In this document: in pieces, positions 1-6,631 of the stretch
How positions within the stretch are numbered: the first letter of the stretch is position 1
How the letters are laid out: every line of letters begins with the position of its first letter
Source: a bacterium
GTDB taxonomy: Bacteria > Thermosulfidibacterota > Thermosulfidibacteria > Thermosulfidibacterales > JALWSI01
Direction of reading: 5' to 3'
Assembly: GCA_027080315.1 (NCBI GenBank)
Contig: JALWSI010000237.1
Location: 961-10,557 of the forward strand
Length of the DNA stretch: 9,597 bases
Notes under the pieces: model-generated
Databases searched by the model: none
Told to the model about the DNA's origin: nothing
What the model saw: only the letters and a program-made list of their open reading frames with translations
Program-made: the position numbers and the translations under genes

Positions 1-283
1 CACTATCCTCGCGCGGCCTCAGCACCACAGCGGTGCTCTTTCTCATGGCTCCCTTCTTTGTGAGCCTTGAGACTACTCTTGCCCCTTGCTGGGTGACCAC
101 CGGGGAGATGGGGCAAGAGGCCTCCACCACCTCTGGATCAGAGGTTAGAACGTAGGGATAAGAGTCTCCACTTGGGGTGGGGTGAGCCACCACCACCGCA
201 GAGACCACCTTTTTCTCAAGCAGCAGCTTTAAAAAGGCCTTTAGAGCCTCATTGCCTCTATTTTCAACAATTGCGCCCTTCAT
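1..283 (-). CDS. FrhB/FdhB-like flavin/Fe-S beta subunit, N-terminal part (runs off window)
   Basis: The frame is open from an ATG at 283 to the window edge and gives 94 residues, beginning MKGAIVENRG. The start follows AGGAGG with six bases between, and lies 13 nt after the mvhD-like stop, so it is the third gene of the operon. The segments SAVVVAHPTPSGDSYPYVLTSDPEVV and then KSTAVVLRP resemble the N-terminal domain of the coenzyme F420 hydrogenase / formate dehydrogenase beta subunit family (FrhB/FdhB/FpoF). Members of that family carry FAD and Fe-S clusters and pass electrons between a hydrogenase or formate dehydrogenase and a carrier. Many relatives have RPCE where this protein reads RPRE, so that cysteine may be absent. 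There is no in-frame TGA in the visible part. The catalytic partner is probably encoded further left. The family call rests on a short N-terminus next to hdrA/mvhD and is moderately sure. Confidence 0.62.
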   Translation of the reverse strand, partial: MKGAIVENRGNEALKAFLKLLLEKKVVSAVVVAHPTPSGDSYPYVLTSDPEVVEASCPISPVVTQQGARVVSRLTKKGAMRKSTAVVLRPREDS

Positions 284-296
284 GGCTTGCCTCCTC

Positions 297-731
297 TTAG
301 GTGTCCCATCTCTCTTTCAGGGGGTTGGGTCCCTTCTCTACCATGTGATCGCTAAACTCTTTGGCGGTGTCCACCAGCTTCTGTCCCTCTCCATGGGCCA
401 CCCACCTGAGCCATACCCGGTCTCCGTCAAGGCCAAAGGTGTCCAGAATGGTCTTCATGGCGGCTATCCGCCTTCTGGCCCTGTAGTTTCCCGTATTGTA
501 GTGGCAGTCTCCGGGATGACAGCCGCTCACCACCACCCCGTCGGCGCCTTCAATGAAGGCCCTCAAAGTGTAAGCAGGATCCAGGGCGCCTGTGCACATC
601 ACCCTGAAAGGTCGTACATTTTCTGGGTACTTTAGATGAAATGCTGCTGCTGTTTCTGAACCCCCAGAGCCACACCAGGTGCACAGGGCGTAAACAACCT
701 TTGGAACAAAGCCGTTCTTCTCTTCAGCCAT
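297..731 (-). CDS. mvhD: MvhD-like [2Fe-2S] subunit (hydrogenase delta / HdrA partner)
   Basis: This 144-residue protein belongs to the MvhD/VhuD (FlpD) family, the small iron-sulfur adaptor that hands electrons from a hydrogenase or formate dehydrogenase to the flavin of HdrA. The family cysteines are all visible: LCTWC (C17, C20), VMCTG (C46) and GCHPGDCHY (C71, C76). These are the expected ligands of its [2Fe-2S] cluster. The C-terminal half (GNYRARRRI, RVWLRWVAHGEG) is also typical. The length is normal for a free-standing MvhD; in some organisms it is fused to HdrA or to an Fdh subunit. The ATG at 731 has GAGGAGAT just upstream and sits 10 nt after the hdrA-like stop, so translation is probably coupled. 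The protein is cytoplasmic, with no membrane segment. The function as part of a bifurcating complex is inferred from family and operon. Confidence 0.9.
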   Translation of the reverse strand: MAEEKNGFVPKVVYALCTWCGSGGSETAAAFHLKYPENVRPFRVMCTGALDPAYTLRAFIEGADGVVVSGCHPGDCHYNTGNYRARRRIAAMKTILDTFGLDGDRVWLRWVAHGEGQKLVDTAKEFSDHMVEKGPNPLKERWDT

Positions 732-741
732 GGCTATCTCC

Positions 742-3717
742 TCACATTAAAAGGGCGTCTATTGACGGTATCATCTGTTCCCCTTTGGCGTCCCTTAGAT
801 AGGCCGCCTCACTGGGACAGGCCACCAAGCATGCCCCGCATGAGTCGCAAAGATACCATCTAACCTTTGCAATCCCCTTTACAGGATCAAGCTCTCTTGC
901 GTGGTAGGGACAGACCTCAACGCACAGACCGCATCCAGCGCATTTAGACTCTCTCACCTCTGAGATGAACATGGCGTTTGGAGGGGGCAGCTGACGCTTT
1001 GGCAGCATAACCAGAGATTTACCTGCGGCATCTTTTGCGGTGAGCAGGGCCTCTACCAAGGGCCTCGGCGAGTTGGCCATGCCCACTGCGAAAACCGCGT
1101 TGGTTGAGAGCTCAAAGGGCTTCATGAGCCTCTTTATGGCCTCCTCGTAGGGACAGGCGTTGCTGTCTGTGTCAAAGAAGCCCTCCTTATCAAGGCCGAA
1201 CTCCAGCATCTTGGCAAGCCGCCTGTTCTCTTCGTGATCAGGGATTATTCCCACGCTCAGGATGAGGCTATCGCAGCTCAGTTTCTGCTCTTTGCCCGTC
1301 TCCGCCTCTTTCACCTTAACCTCCACCGAGTCCTTCATCTCAACGGCGGGGTATGCCTCTCCAGAGAACCTTATGAACCTCACGCCGGCCTCTTTAGCTT
1401 TGCGGTAGTAGTCCTCTTTGAAGCCGTAGGTGTTCATGTCTCTGAATAGAATGGTGACCTCTACGCCTTTCTTTCTCAAGGCAAGGGCGTTCTTCAGGGC
1501 CTGTGAACAGCATACCCGGGAGCAGTAGGGCCGTGCCTTGTTGCGAGAGCCCACGCATTGGATCATCACAACGCTCTTGGCGTTGAACTCTCCCTTCTCC
1601 AGGGCCTTCTCAAGGTCTCTCTGGGTAAGCACCCGTGGATCCTCTCCCAAGGAGTAGGCAGAGACCCGGTTCTCTTGGGCTCCCGTTGCCACAATCACCA
1701 CCCCTGCCTCAACCTTGACGGTTTCGTTCTCTCCCTCTTTTCTTAAGATTGCCCTGTAGCGGCCCGCGTATCCTGAGATCTGGGCTATCTGGGTAGAGGT
1801 GTAGATCTTGATGTTGGGATTCTTCTCTGCCTCTTCAATCAGGCCCTTCACGTAGTCTGCCAGGTTGTGACCCTCAAGGTCCCTTGAGATCTCTAAGGCC
1901 TGGCCTCCTAAGCTGTCGCTCTTCTCAACCAGTGTCACAGGGAAACCGTGGTTGGCTATGCCCAAGGCCGCTTCCAATCCCGCCGCTCCTCCTCCGATAA
2001 CCAGGGCACCGGGACCAAAGGGGGCGGTGGGTGGTGGTGCAGCATGGCCCTTCTTCACCTTTGCAGCTGCCGCGGCAAAGAGGGCCACTGCCTTCTCCAT
2101 CATAGCCTCCCTGTCATCGTGGACCCTGATGACGTCTTCCCTCAGCCGCACAAACTCTGCTAAGAGGGGGTTGAGGCCTCCCATCATCACCGTGCGGCGG
2201 AACTTCAAGAGCTTCTGAAGGGGGGTGCACACGCCGAGAACAACCCGGTTCACCCCCGATTCTGCGATTCTCTTCCCGGTTTCCTGCATAGTGGGTGGTG
2301 TGCAGCAGCCCTTGATTATCTCAACATGGGCCACGTCTGGAAGCTCTCCAATGCGTTCCGCAAGGGCTTTCAGGTCAATGTGGCTCTCAAATTCCCCGAA
2401 GCAGCTGCATAAAAAGACACCCACCTTGGGCTCTTCCGTGCTAACGTCTCTCAATTTTGGCGGGGTAGGTGGAGCCACATTTGGACTTCCAAGGTACTTT
2501 CTGAGCTCTGTCACCACCCCGTAGCCCTCCCACACCGTCTCAGGATTGCCGGTGGGGCCGGTGAACTCTCCAACTGCAAACACCCCCTCAACATCGGTGA
2601 CCCCGCAGGTGAGGTCCTTAACCTTGCAGAATCCATGCTCGTCTGGCTTCACTCCAAAGAGCTTAGAGAGTTTCTCCATGAGGGTTGGGGGCTTCTGGCC
2701 TGTGACCAGTATGGCGAGCTCTGACTTCAGGCTCTTCTCTTTCTCTCCAAGGGTGTAGATGATCTTTGGGTTATCCCCTTCTGCCTCAATTTTAAGCTCA
2801 GAGGCCCTTATTATCTCAACCCCCAGCTCTTCAGCCTTCTGGAACCAGCGGTAGTGGCCCTTGCCGTAGCCCCTGAACTCTCCCATGAAGACCACAACCT
2901 TGGCCTGGGGGAGCAGCTCTTTTGTGCGGCAGGCACGGTAGATGGCAGATATGGTTGTGTTGTAGCTTTCGTACTCAACGCCGGGGTTGTACTGGGGGGT
3001 CACCACAATGGCCACGGTTTTTGGGGTTTTACCGTCAGAGGGACGCTTCAGGGAGTTGCGCACAAAGTTTGTGAGAAGTGATGATCTTGCCAGATCGCTA
3101 TTCTTCACCACGTTAGGTATCTTGCCAAAGCCGAAGGGTTCCAGATCCTCCTGGGTGGGTTCGTCGTACTCAGGTGCCAGCACGATGGCACCTGCCTTGA
3201 TCTCAAGGACCTCCTCTTTTCTGTCCAGCTTTAAGGCCCCGGTGGGGCATACCTTTTCGCACTCCCCGCACTTGGTGCAGTGCTCTTCGTCAATAAGAAA
3301 GATGTTCTCCCAGGCGATCTCGGGATGCACCTTTATGGCCTTCTGGTTCTCCCCCACGGTGACGGGGCAGGCCCTTACGCAGGCCTCGCATTCGGTGCAG
3401 GCCAGGTTTGTTACGTAGGGATCTCTCTTCTTCACCTTCACTGTGAAGTTGCCTGCTTCCCCTGACACCTCTAAGACATCGGCGTTGTAGAGCACCTGCA
3501 TGGCCCCAAGGCCGATAAAGAGCCTTTGGGGCATGTGGCCGCATGCCCAGCAGAAGTCTAAGGGAAGCTGGGACAACGCCTGGTTTCTGTACTGGTCAAC
3601 GTACTCACCCCTGTTGAGCATCACGGTCTTGTAGCCCTGCTTGCCCAAGGCGTATGCAGCGCGATACCCAGACAGGTTGGTTCCGTAAATAAGGACGGTA
3701 CTCTCCTTCTCTGCCAT
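742..3717 (-). CDS. hdrA: HdrA-like FAD/iron-sulfur protein, tandem-fused
   Basis: This 991-residue protein (from the ATG at 3717) is related to the heterodisulfide reductase A subunit, the FAD-bearing electron-bifurcating core. The first half (about 1-415) is an HdrA-like FAD domain whose dinucleotide loop is degenerate (IYGTNLSGYRAA). It keeps a CWAC pair (C56, C59) and an inserted two-cluster ferredoxin (C107/110/113/117 and C147/150/153/157). The second half has an HdrA N-terminal-like domain (about 432-534: LCSC, GCCTPP, GVCTP), a canonical FAD motif VIGGGAAGLEAA near 572, ATGA, a CVGSR...CSRVCC cysteine cluster (about 721-737), and a C-terminal two-cluster ferredoxin (C926/929/932/936 and C957/960/963/967). 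Plain HdrA is about 650-680 residues, so this is an enlarged form. The ATG at 3717 is chosen because AAAGGGGGTG lies just before it; a TTG at 3750 would add 11 residues but lies in a repeat and lacks a clear ribosome site. It probably works with the downstream MvhD-like and FrhB-like proteins on soluble carriers. The natural electron acceptor is unknown. Confidence 0.88.
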   Translation of the reverse strand: MAEKESTVLIYGTNLSGYRAAYALGKQGYKTVMLNRGEYVDQYRNQALSQLPLDFCWACGHMPQRLFIGLGAMQVLYNADVLEVSGEAGNFTVKVKKRDPYVTNLACTECEACVRACPVTVGENQKAIKVHPEIAWENIFLIDEEHCTKCGECEKVCPTGALKLDRKEEVLEIKAGAIVLAPEYDEPTQEDLEPFGFGKIPNVVKNSDLARSSLLTNFVRNSLKRPSDGKTPKTVAIVVTPQYNPGVEYESYNTTISAIYRACRTKELLPQAKVVVFMGEFRGYGKGHYRWFQKAEELGVEIIRASELKIEAEGDNPKIIYTLGEKEKSLKSELAILVTGQKPPTLMEKLSKLFGVKPDEHGFCKVKDLTCGVTDVEGVFAVGEFTGPTGNPETVWEGYGVVTELRKYLGSPNVAPPTPPKLRDVSTEEPKVGVFLCSCFGEFESHIDLKALAERIGELPDVAHVEIIKGCCTPPTMQETGKRIAESGVNRVVLGVCTPLQKLLKFRRTVMMGGLNPLLAEFVRLREDVIRVHDDREAMMEKAVALFAAAAAKVKKGHAAPPPTAPFGPGALVIGGGAAGLEAALGIANHGFPVTLVEKSDSLGGQALEISRDLEGHNLADYVKGLIEEAEKNPNIKIYTSTQIAQISGYAGRYRAILRKEGENETVKVEAGVVIVATGAQENRVSAYSLGEDPRVLTQRDLEKALEKGEFNAKSVVMIQCVGSRNKARPYCSRVCCSQALKNALALRKKGVEVTILFRDMNTYGFKEDYYRKAKEAGVRFIRFSGEAYPAVEMKDSVEVKVKEAETGKEQKLSCDSLILSVGIIPDHEENRRLAKMLEFGLDKEGFFDTDSNACPYEEAIKRLMKPFELSTNAVFAVGMANSPRPLVEALLTAKDAAGKSLVMLPKRQLPPPNAMFISEVRESKCAGCGLCVEVCPYHARELDPVKGIAKVRWYLCDSCGACLVACPSEAAYLRDAKGEQMIPSIDALLM

Positions 3718-3740
3718 GGCGCACCCCCTTTTATCGGGCC

Positions 3741-3778
3741 TCTTACTCAACCGGCTCCCTCTTACTCAACCGGCTCAT
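3741..3778 (-). repeat. 19-bp tandem direct repeat in the hdrA leader
   Basis: Two adjacent 19-bp units (3741-3759 and 3760-3778) share their first 17 bases; on the hdrA strand the shared core is GAGCCGGTTGAGTAAGA. They lie between the proposed hdrA promoter and its ribosome-binding site, close to or just after the expected transcription start. That placement suits a paired operator for a dimeric or tandem-binding regulator, or a site recognised in the 5' leader RNA. A chance tandem duplication is the alternative. No regulator is encoded nearby. Confidence 0.75.
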
Positions 3779-3780
3779 CG

Positions 3781-3807
3781 TTTAATTAGAATATCCGAAT
3801 ATGTCAA
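3781..3807 (-). promoter_or_regulatory. candidate sigma-70-like promoter for the hdrA operon
   Basis: On the minus strand a perfect TTGACA (-35, 3802-3807) is followed after about 16 bp by an A/T-rich weak -10 (TTAAAC; the surrounding stretch is TCTAATTAAAC). It lies between tRNA-Sec and hdrA on the same strand, so the operon could be transcribed independently of the tRNA. The -10 match is poor, so confidence is limited. Confidence 0.4.
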
Positions 3808-3832
3808 GAGAAGCCGAGGAAGTCAGAAGGTA

Positions 3833-3927
3833 TGGCGGAAGTGTGTGGGAATCGAACCCACCACGCCCCTTTTGGAGGCGTTACTGGATTTGAAGTCCAG
3901 AGGCGGCACCAGCCACCACCCACTTCC
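3833..3927 (-). tRNA. selC: tRNA-Sec (anticodon TCA)
   Basis: This 95-nt minus-strand gene folds as a selenocysteine tRNA. The acceptor arm is GGAAGTG...CACTTCC followed by G and an encoded CCA. The anticodon arm is CTGGA-CTTCAAA-TCCAG with anticodon TCA. The D arm is long, and a large variable arm (about GCCTCC...GGGGC) precedes the T arm GGTGGGTTCGATTCCCACA. The extended acceptor/T stack and the anticodon arm match bacterial selC closely. Its presence means the organism decodes UGA as selenocysteine and should encode SelA, SelB, SelD and at least one selenoprotein, commonly a formate dehydrogenase or hydrogenase in anaerobes. It sits directly upstream of, and in line with, the hdrA-like operon. 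Confidence 0.96.
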
Positions 3928-3948
3928 ACTTCTCTAAGACTATCTGGC

Positions 3949-3978
3949 TATTTACGCCTTACAATAGGGCTTTGTCAA
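3949..3978 (-). promoter_or_regulatory. candidate promoter for tRNA-Sec
   Basis: On the minus strand TTGACA (3973-3978) is followed after 18 bp by TAAATA (3949-3954), placing a start about 15-20 nt before the mature tRNA-Sec 5' end. It lies back to back with the plus-strand promoter of tRNA-Ser. Confidence 0.6.
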
Positions 3979-4015
3979 GGTTAGGGGTGTGTCTTACAAA
4001 GGTTGAGAGGAGTGG

Positions 4016-4044
4016 TTGACACTGCCACTGCCCCTGTTTACATT
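4016..4044 (+). promoter_or_regulatory. sigma-70-like promoter for tRNA-Ser / SRP RNA
   Basis: A perfect TTGACA (4016-4021) is separated by exactly 17 bp from TACATT (4039-4044). The expected start is a few bases before the tRNA-Ser 5' end at 4062. This strong, near-consensus arrangement is expected for stable RNA genes and probably also feeds the SRP RNA just downstream. Confidence 0.7.
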
Positions 4045-4061
4045 CACCCTTCGCTGACAGA

Positions 4062-4156
<95 letters not shown>

Positions 4157-4174
4157 CTGTTTAAGTCCAATGTT

Positions 4175-4278
<104 letters not shown>

Positions 4279-4285
4279 TTTTGTT
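4279..4285 (+). terminator. T-run after SRP RNA hairpin (possible intrinsic terminator)
   Basis: TTTTGTT follows directly on the very stable G+C-rich closing stem of the SRP RNA, giving a stem plus U-tract. The tract is short, so some read-through into the aldolase gene, which starts 15 nt later, is likely. Confidence 0.4.
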
Positions 4286-4299
4286 AAAGGGAGCGTCTT

Positions 4300-4860
4300 G
4301 TGTACGAAGAGTTTTGCTGGGTAGGCAAAAGGCTTGAAGAGAGAGGGTTGATCACGGCTCAGGGGGGTAACCTGAGTGTGAGAGATGGAGACTCAATGGT
4401 TATCACCCGTACAGAGTCCTTTCTGGGGGATCTCAAAGAGGACGATCTGGTGAGGGTTCCTTTGAATGGAGAGCCCCTTGAGGGAACCCAGCCGTCCCGG
4501 GAGTGGAAGGCGCACCAGGCCATCTACAGAAACTCCGATGCCATGGCAGTGGTTCATGCCCATCCTATCTTTGCAGTTGCCCTCTCTTTTCTGGTGAACC
4601 AGATTGAGACCGTTGATGCCGAGGGGGTTATACTTTTGGGCAAGGTGCCTGTGATCTCTGCAGAGAGCGCCGTGGCCTCGGCAGAGGTGGCCTACAAACT
4701 GGGAGAGATAGCCTCAGATACCCAGGCTGCCATGGTGAAGGGTCATGGCAGCTTCATCTGGAGCGATAGCTTGAAGAAGGCTTACAGCCTCACCACCACC
4801 TTGGATGCTTCTGCCAAGATCTTATTCAATCTCACCGTGGTGATGACCAGAGGAAAGTGA
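4300..4860 (+). CDS. class II aldolase/adducin-family protein
   Basis: This 186-residue cytoplasmic protein has the hallmarks of the class II aldolase/adducin family (L-fuculose-phosphate, ribulose-phosphate epimerase and MtnB-type relatives). Visible features are GGNLSVR (22-28, phosphate-binding loop), the acidic SREWKAH with the likely catalytic E68, the zinc pair HAHP (H86, H88) and the third zinc histidine in KGHG (H149). The family cleaves or rearranges phosphorylated sugars using a divalent metal; the substrate cannot be read from the sequence. The protein is slightly shorter than typical fuculose aldolases (about 215 residues), mainly at the ends. The start is a GTG with AAAGGGAG about seven bases upstream. 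Only 21 nt separate it from the SRP RNA, so it may depend on read-through from the tRNA-Ser promoter. Confidence 0.88.
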   Translation: MYEEFCWVGKRLEERGLITAQGGNLSVRDGDSMVITRTESFLGDLKEDDLVRVPLNGEPLEGTQPSREWKAHQAIYRNSDAMAVVHAHPIFAVALSFLVNQIETVDAEGVILLGKVPVISAESAVASAEVAYKLGEIASDTQAAMVKGHGSFIWSDSLKKAYSLTTTLDASAKILFNLTVVMTRGK

Positions 4861-4874
4861 GCCTTTAGACGGTG

Positions 4875-4903
4875 TTGACAGAGAGGGGTTCTCTTTCTAT
4901 TAG
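4875..4903 (+). promoter_or_regulatory. sigma-70-like promoter for tRNA-Leu
   Basis: TTGACA (4875-4880), a 17-bp spacer and TATTAG (4898-4903) lie about 20 nt before the tRNA-Leu 5' end. This is the same layout as the tRNA-Ser promoter. Confidence 0.65.
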
Positions 4904-4924
4904 AGCCCTTGCTTTGCGAGAGAT

Positions 4925-5013
4925 GCCGAAGTGGCGGAAATGGGAGACGCGCTGGACTCAGGATCCAGTGGCTGTAACAGGCCGTGCGGGTTCGAATCCC
5001 GCCTTCGGCACCA
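4925..5013 (+). tRNA. tRNA-Leu (anticodon CAG)
   Basis: This is a type II tRNA of 89 nt. The acceptor arm GCCGAAG pairs with CTTCGGC, followed by A and an encoded CCA. The D arm contains TGGCGGAAATGGGAGACGC. The anticodon arm is CTGGA-CTCAGGA-TCCAG with anticodon CAG. The long variable arm is TGGCTGTAACAGGCCG, and the T arm is GCGGGTTCGAATCCCGC. It reads CUG leucine codons. The CCA end is only a few bases from the recognisable msrB coding frame. Confidence 0.96.
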
Positions 5014-5019
5014 TTTGAT

Positions 5020-5483
5020 GTGAGCTGGTCTCCTACAAGGTTTAAGAAGCCCTCAAAGAAAGAGTTGCGATCCCGCCTCACTCCTTTGGAGTATGCTGTT
5101 ACCCAAAAGGATTTCACAGAGCCCCGTTTCAGAACCGGTATTGGGACCACCATGAACCGGGAATCTACGTTGACATAGTGTCGGGAGAGCCCCTTTTCGC
5201 CTCGGTTCACAAGTTTGATTCTGGCACCGGATGGCCCAGTTTCACCCAGCCCCTTGAGCCAGATAACATTGTGGAGGTTGAGGACATTAGCCTGGGGATG
5301 TTGAGGATTGAGGTGCGAAGCCGCCATGCAGACTCACACCTTGGCCACGTGTTTAACGATGGCCCTCCACCTACCTATCGCCGCTACTGCATAAACTCTG
5401 CTGCCCTGCGGTTCATTCCTGCAAAGGAGCTTGAAGAGGAAGGGTATGGAGAATACGCAGGGTTGTTTGTGAAGGGTGAGTAG
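5020..5483 (+). pseudogene. msrB: msrB, methionine-R-sulfoxide reductase B, frameshifted
   Basis: Two adjoining frames together spell an MsrB, which reduces methionine-R-sulfoxide in oxidised proteins. Up to about 5125 the reading is [28 protein letters not shown]. The match then jumps to the next frame: [24 protein letters not shown], then [29 protein letters not shown]-like residues and [13 protein letters not shown] with the catalytic cysteine. The jump falls in CCCC at 5122-5125, where relatives would need five Cs (Glu-Pro-Pro-Phe). A one-base deletion therefore explains the break; a sequencing error is possible. The zinc-binding CxxC pairs of some MsrBs are absent. The N-terminus is uncertain: a GTG at 5020 is the only visible start before the conserved region, it lacks a ribosome site and begins seven bases after the tRNA-Leu CCA. 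The piece may be the B half of an MsrA-MsrB fusion that lost its A half. Confidence 0.85.
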
Positions 5484-5492
5484 TAAAGAGTA

Positions 5493-5526
5493 GAGGGCTT
5501 TGTAAGGGTAAAAGCCTCAGTCTTTT
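5493..5526 (+). terminator. weak hairpin plus T-run after msrB
   Basis: GAGGGCTTT (5493-5501) can pair with AAAGCCTC (5511-5518) with one bulged base, and TCTTTT follows at 5521-5526. It is a weak candidate intrinsic terminator between msrB and the hydrolase gene. The rest of 5527-5600 shows no clear promoter. Confidence 0.3.
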
Positions 5527-5609
5527 GAGCCTCGTATTCCCAAGGGAGAGATTTGCCCTTAGTCTCCGTTGCTGCTACGCTGTTTCAGATTAACCTGAAG
5601 GAGGGATGT

Positions 5610-6314
5610 ATGCAGCAGGTGAAGGGATTGTTTTTTGATGTGGGAGGCACCGTGTTTGACTGGAAGAACACGGTGAAGAGTAGGATTGAAGAGCTGGCCA
5701 GAGAGCACGGCCACTCTGTAGATAGCGAGGCCTTTGCTGTTGACTGGCGTCAAGAGATGTTCAAGGTCCATACTGAGGTGAGAATGGGCAACCTCCCTTG
5801 GATAAACTCAGACGGTATGCACCTTAGAGCCTTGGCTTCGTTGGAGGGCAAATACCCTATTCTTGCTAAGATTGATCATGAGGATTTTGTGAGAGAGACC
5901 TGGCACAGTTTAAAGGCCTTTCCTGGAGCTGCTCAGGCTATCAACCGATTGCGCTCAAGATACACCGTGGTGGTGCTCACCATACTTAGCTTTGAGAGCA
6001 TATTGAATAGCACCAAGGCGGCAGGGGTACAGTGGGATGGAATCTTGTCCTGTGAGTTTCTGGGCTACTACAAGCCCTCTTTTGAGGCGTACCGAAGGGC
6101 TGTGAGGCTTTTGGGGCTTGATCCTTCAGAGGCCATGATGGTTGCTGCCCACACAGGGGACCTTGCCGCGGCTCAGGCTACCGGAATGCACACCGCTTAC
6201 GTGGGGGTTCCTGAAAAAGACCATGTTTCTGGGGCATTTGGAGATACGAGCACCGAGGGCTTTGATGTGGAGGCCAGAGACTTTGATGAGCTGTGTGAGG
6301 CGTTGGGGGTGTGA
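5610..6314 (+). CDS. HAD-superfamily hydrolase, 2-haloacid-dehalogenase-like
   Basis: This 234-residue cytoplasmic enzyme has the HAD motifs in order: FFDVGGTVFDW with the nucleophile D10; VVVLTILSF with T124 at the motif II position; YKPSFEAY with the motif III lysine K155; and MVAAHTGDLAAAQATGM with H181 and the acidic D184 of motif IV. DxxGT, YKPxxEAY and VAAHxxDLxAA are characteristic of the type II haloacid dehalogenase branch, which hydrolyses 2-haloacids through an aspartyl ester. Motif II departs from the usual LSNG, so the substrate may be a phosphate or another small ester rather than a haloacid. The ATG at 5610 is chosen because AAGGAGGGA lies about four bases upstream; the same frame is open further upstream but has no comparable signal. 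It is an independent gene or the end of a loose unit with msrB. Confidence 0.85.
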   Translation: MQQVKGLFFDVGGTVFDWKNTVKSRIEELAREHGHSVDSEAFAVDWRQEMFKVHTEVRMGNLPWINSDGMHLRALASLEGKYPILAKIDHEDFVRETWHSLKAFPGAAQAINRLRSRYTVVVLTILSFESILNSTKAAGVQWDGILSCEFLGYYKPSFEAYRRAVRLLGLDPSEAMMVAAHTGDLAAAQATGMHTAYVGVPEKDHVSGAFGDTSTEGFDVEARDFDELCEALGV

Positions 6315-6374
6315 GCTTGCTCTTTTGGTGCTTTGTCTATCTCTTCGTCTGACCTTCTGTTATCTCTCTTTACT

Positions 6375-6617
6375 TTACAGATTCTCTCCTTTGTGGGTCT
6401 GCTGGGTTAATACAAGGTTGACCACGGGAAGGGCTCTCAGCTCTAACCTTGACAAATCAAGCAGCTTGCCAGCGTCTTCAATCTCAATTCCAATAACGCG
6501 GTTGTTCTCATCTAAGTCCAACACCACCCCCTCTGTGATCTCTTGGGACTCTGTGCTCACCCCTTCAGCTAATTTGATATAAAGCATATCATTTTTTGGA
6601 AAGTACTCAAAAATCAT
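6375..6617 (-). CDS. DUF2283 domain protein
   Basis: This 80-residue protein matches the small DUF2283 family: EYFPKNDMLYIKLAEG near the start, then TEGVVLDLDENNRVIGIEIEDAGKLLDL in mid-protein (the family pattern is gv-ldlde-grv-GiEi-das). Its function is unknown. Family members are often encoded beside a DUF4258 gene in accessory regions, sometimes discussed as possible toxin-antitoxin-like pairs. Here a DUF4258-like remnant ends 14 nt upstream. The ATG at 6617 has AGGAGA seven bases before it. The C-terminal 20 residues extend past the conserved core. No membrane segment or signal peptide is visible. Confidence 0.85.
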   Translation of the reverse strand: MIFEYFPKNDMLYIKLAEGVSTESQEITEGVVLDLDENNRVIGIEIEDAGKLLDLSRLELRALPVVNLVLTQQTHKGENL

Positions 6618-6631
6618 ACTTTTCTCCTATA

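Noticed and set aside
737-750. hdrA TGA stop as a possible selenocysteine codon, given tRNA-Sec nearby
   Set aside because: Read-through would add only a few residues before the next stop, the C-terminal ferredoxin is already complete, and the mvhD ribosome site overlaps the spot.
3718-3750. TTG start adding 11 residues to the HdrA-like protein
   Set aside because: It lies within the tandem repeat and has no clear ribosome site, whereas the ATG at 3717 has AAAGGGGGTG at proper spacing.
5122-5130. Programmed ribosomal frameshift in msrB
   Set aside because: CCCCG has no slippery heptamer, no stimulatory Shine-Dalgarno or hairpin is obvious, and MsrB proteins are not known to use frameshifting; deletion or error is simpler.
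4782-5327. Minus-strand frame spanning the aldolase end, tRNA-Leu and msrB
   Set aside because: It runs through a tRNA and two recognisable plus-strand coding regions, so it is a chance frame.
6142-6582. Plus-strand frame bridging the hydrolase end and the DUF2283 gene
   Set aside because: It overlaps a conserved HAD motif region in another frame and is antisense to DUF2283, with no domain of its own.
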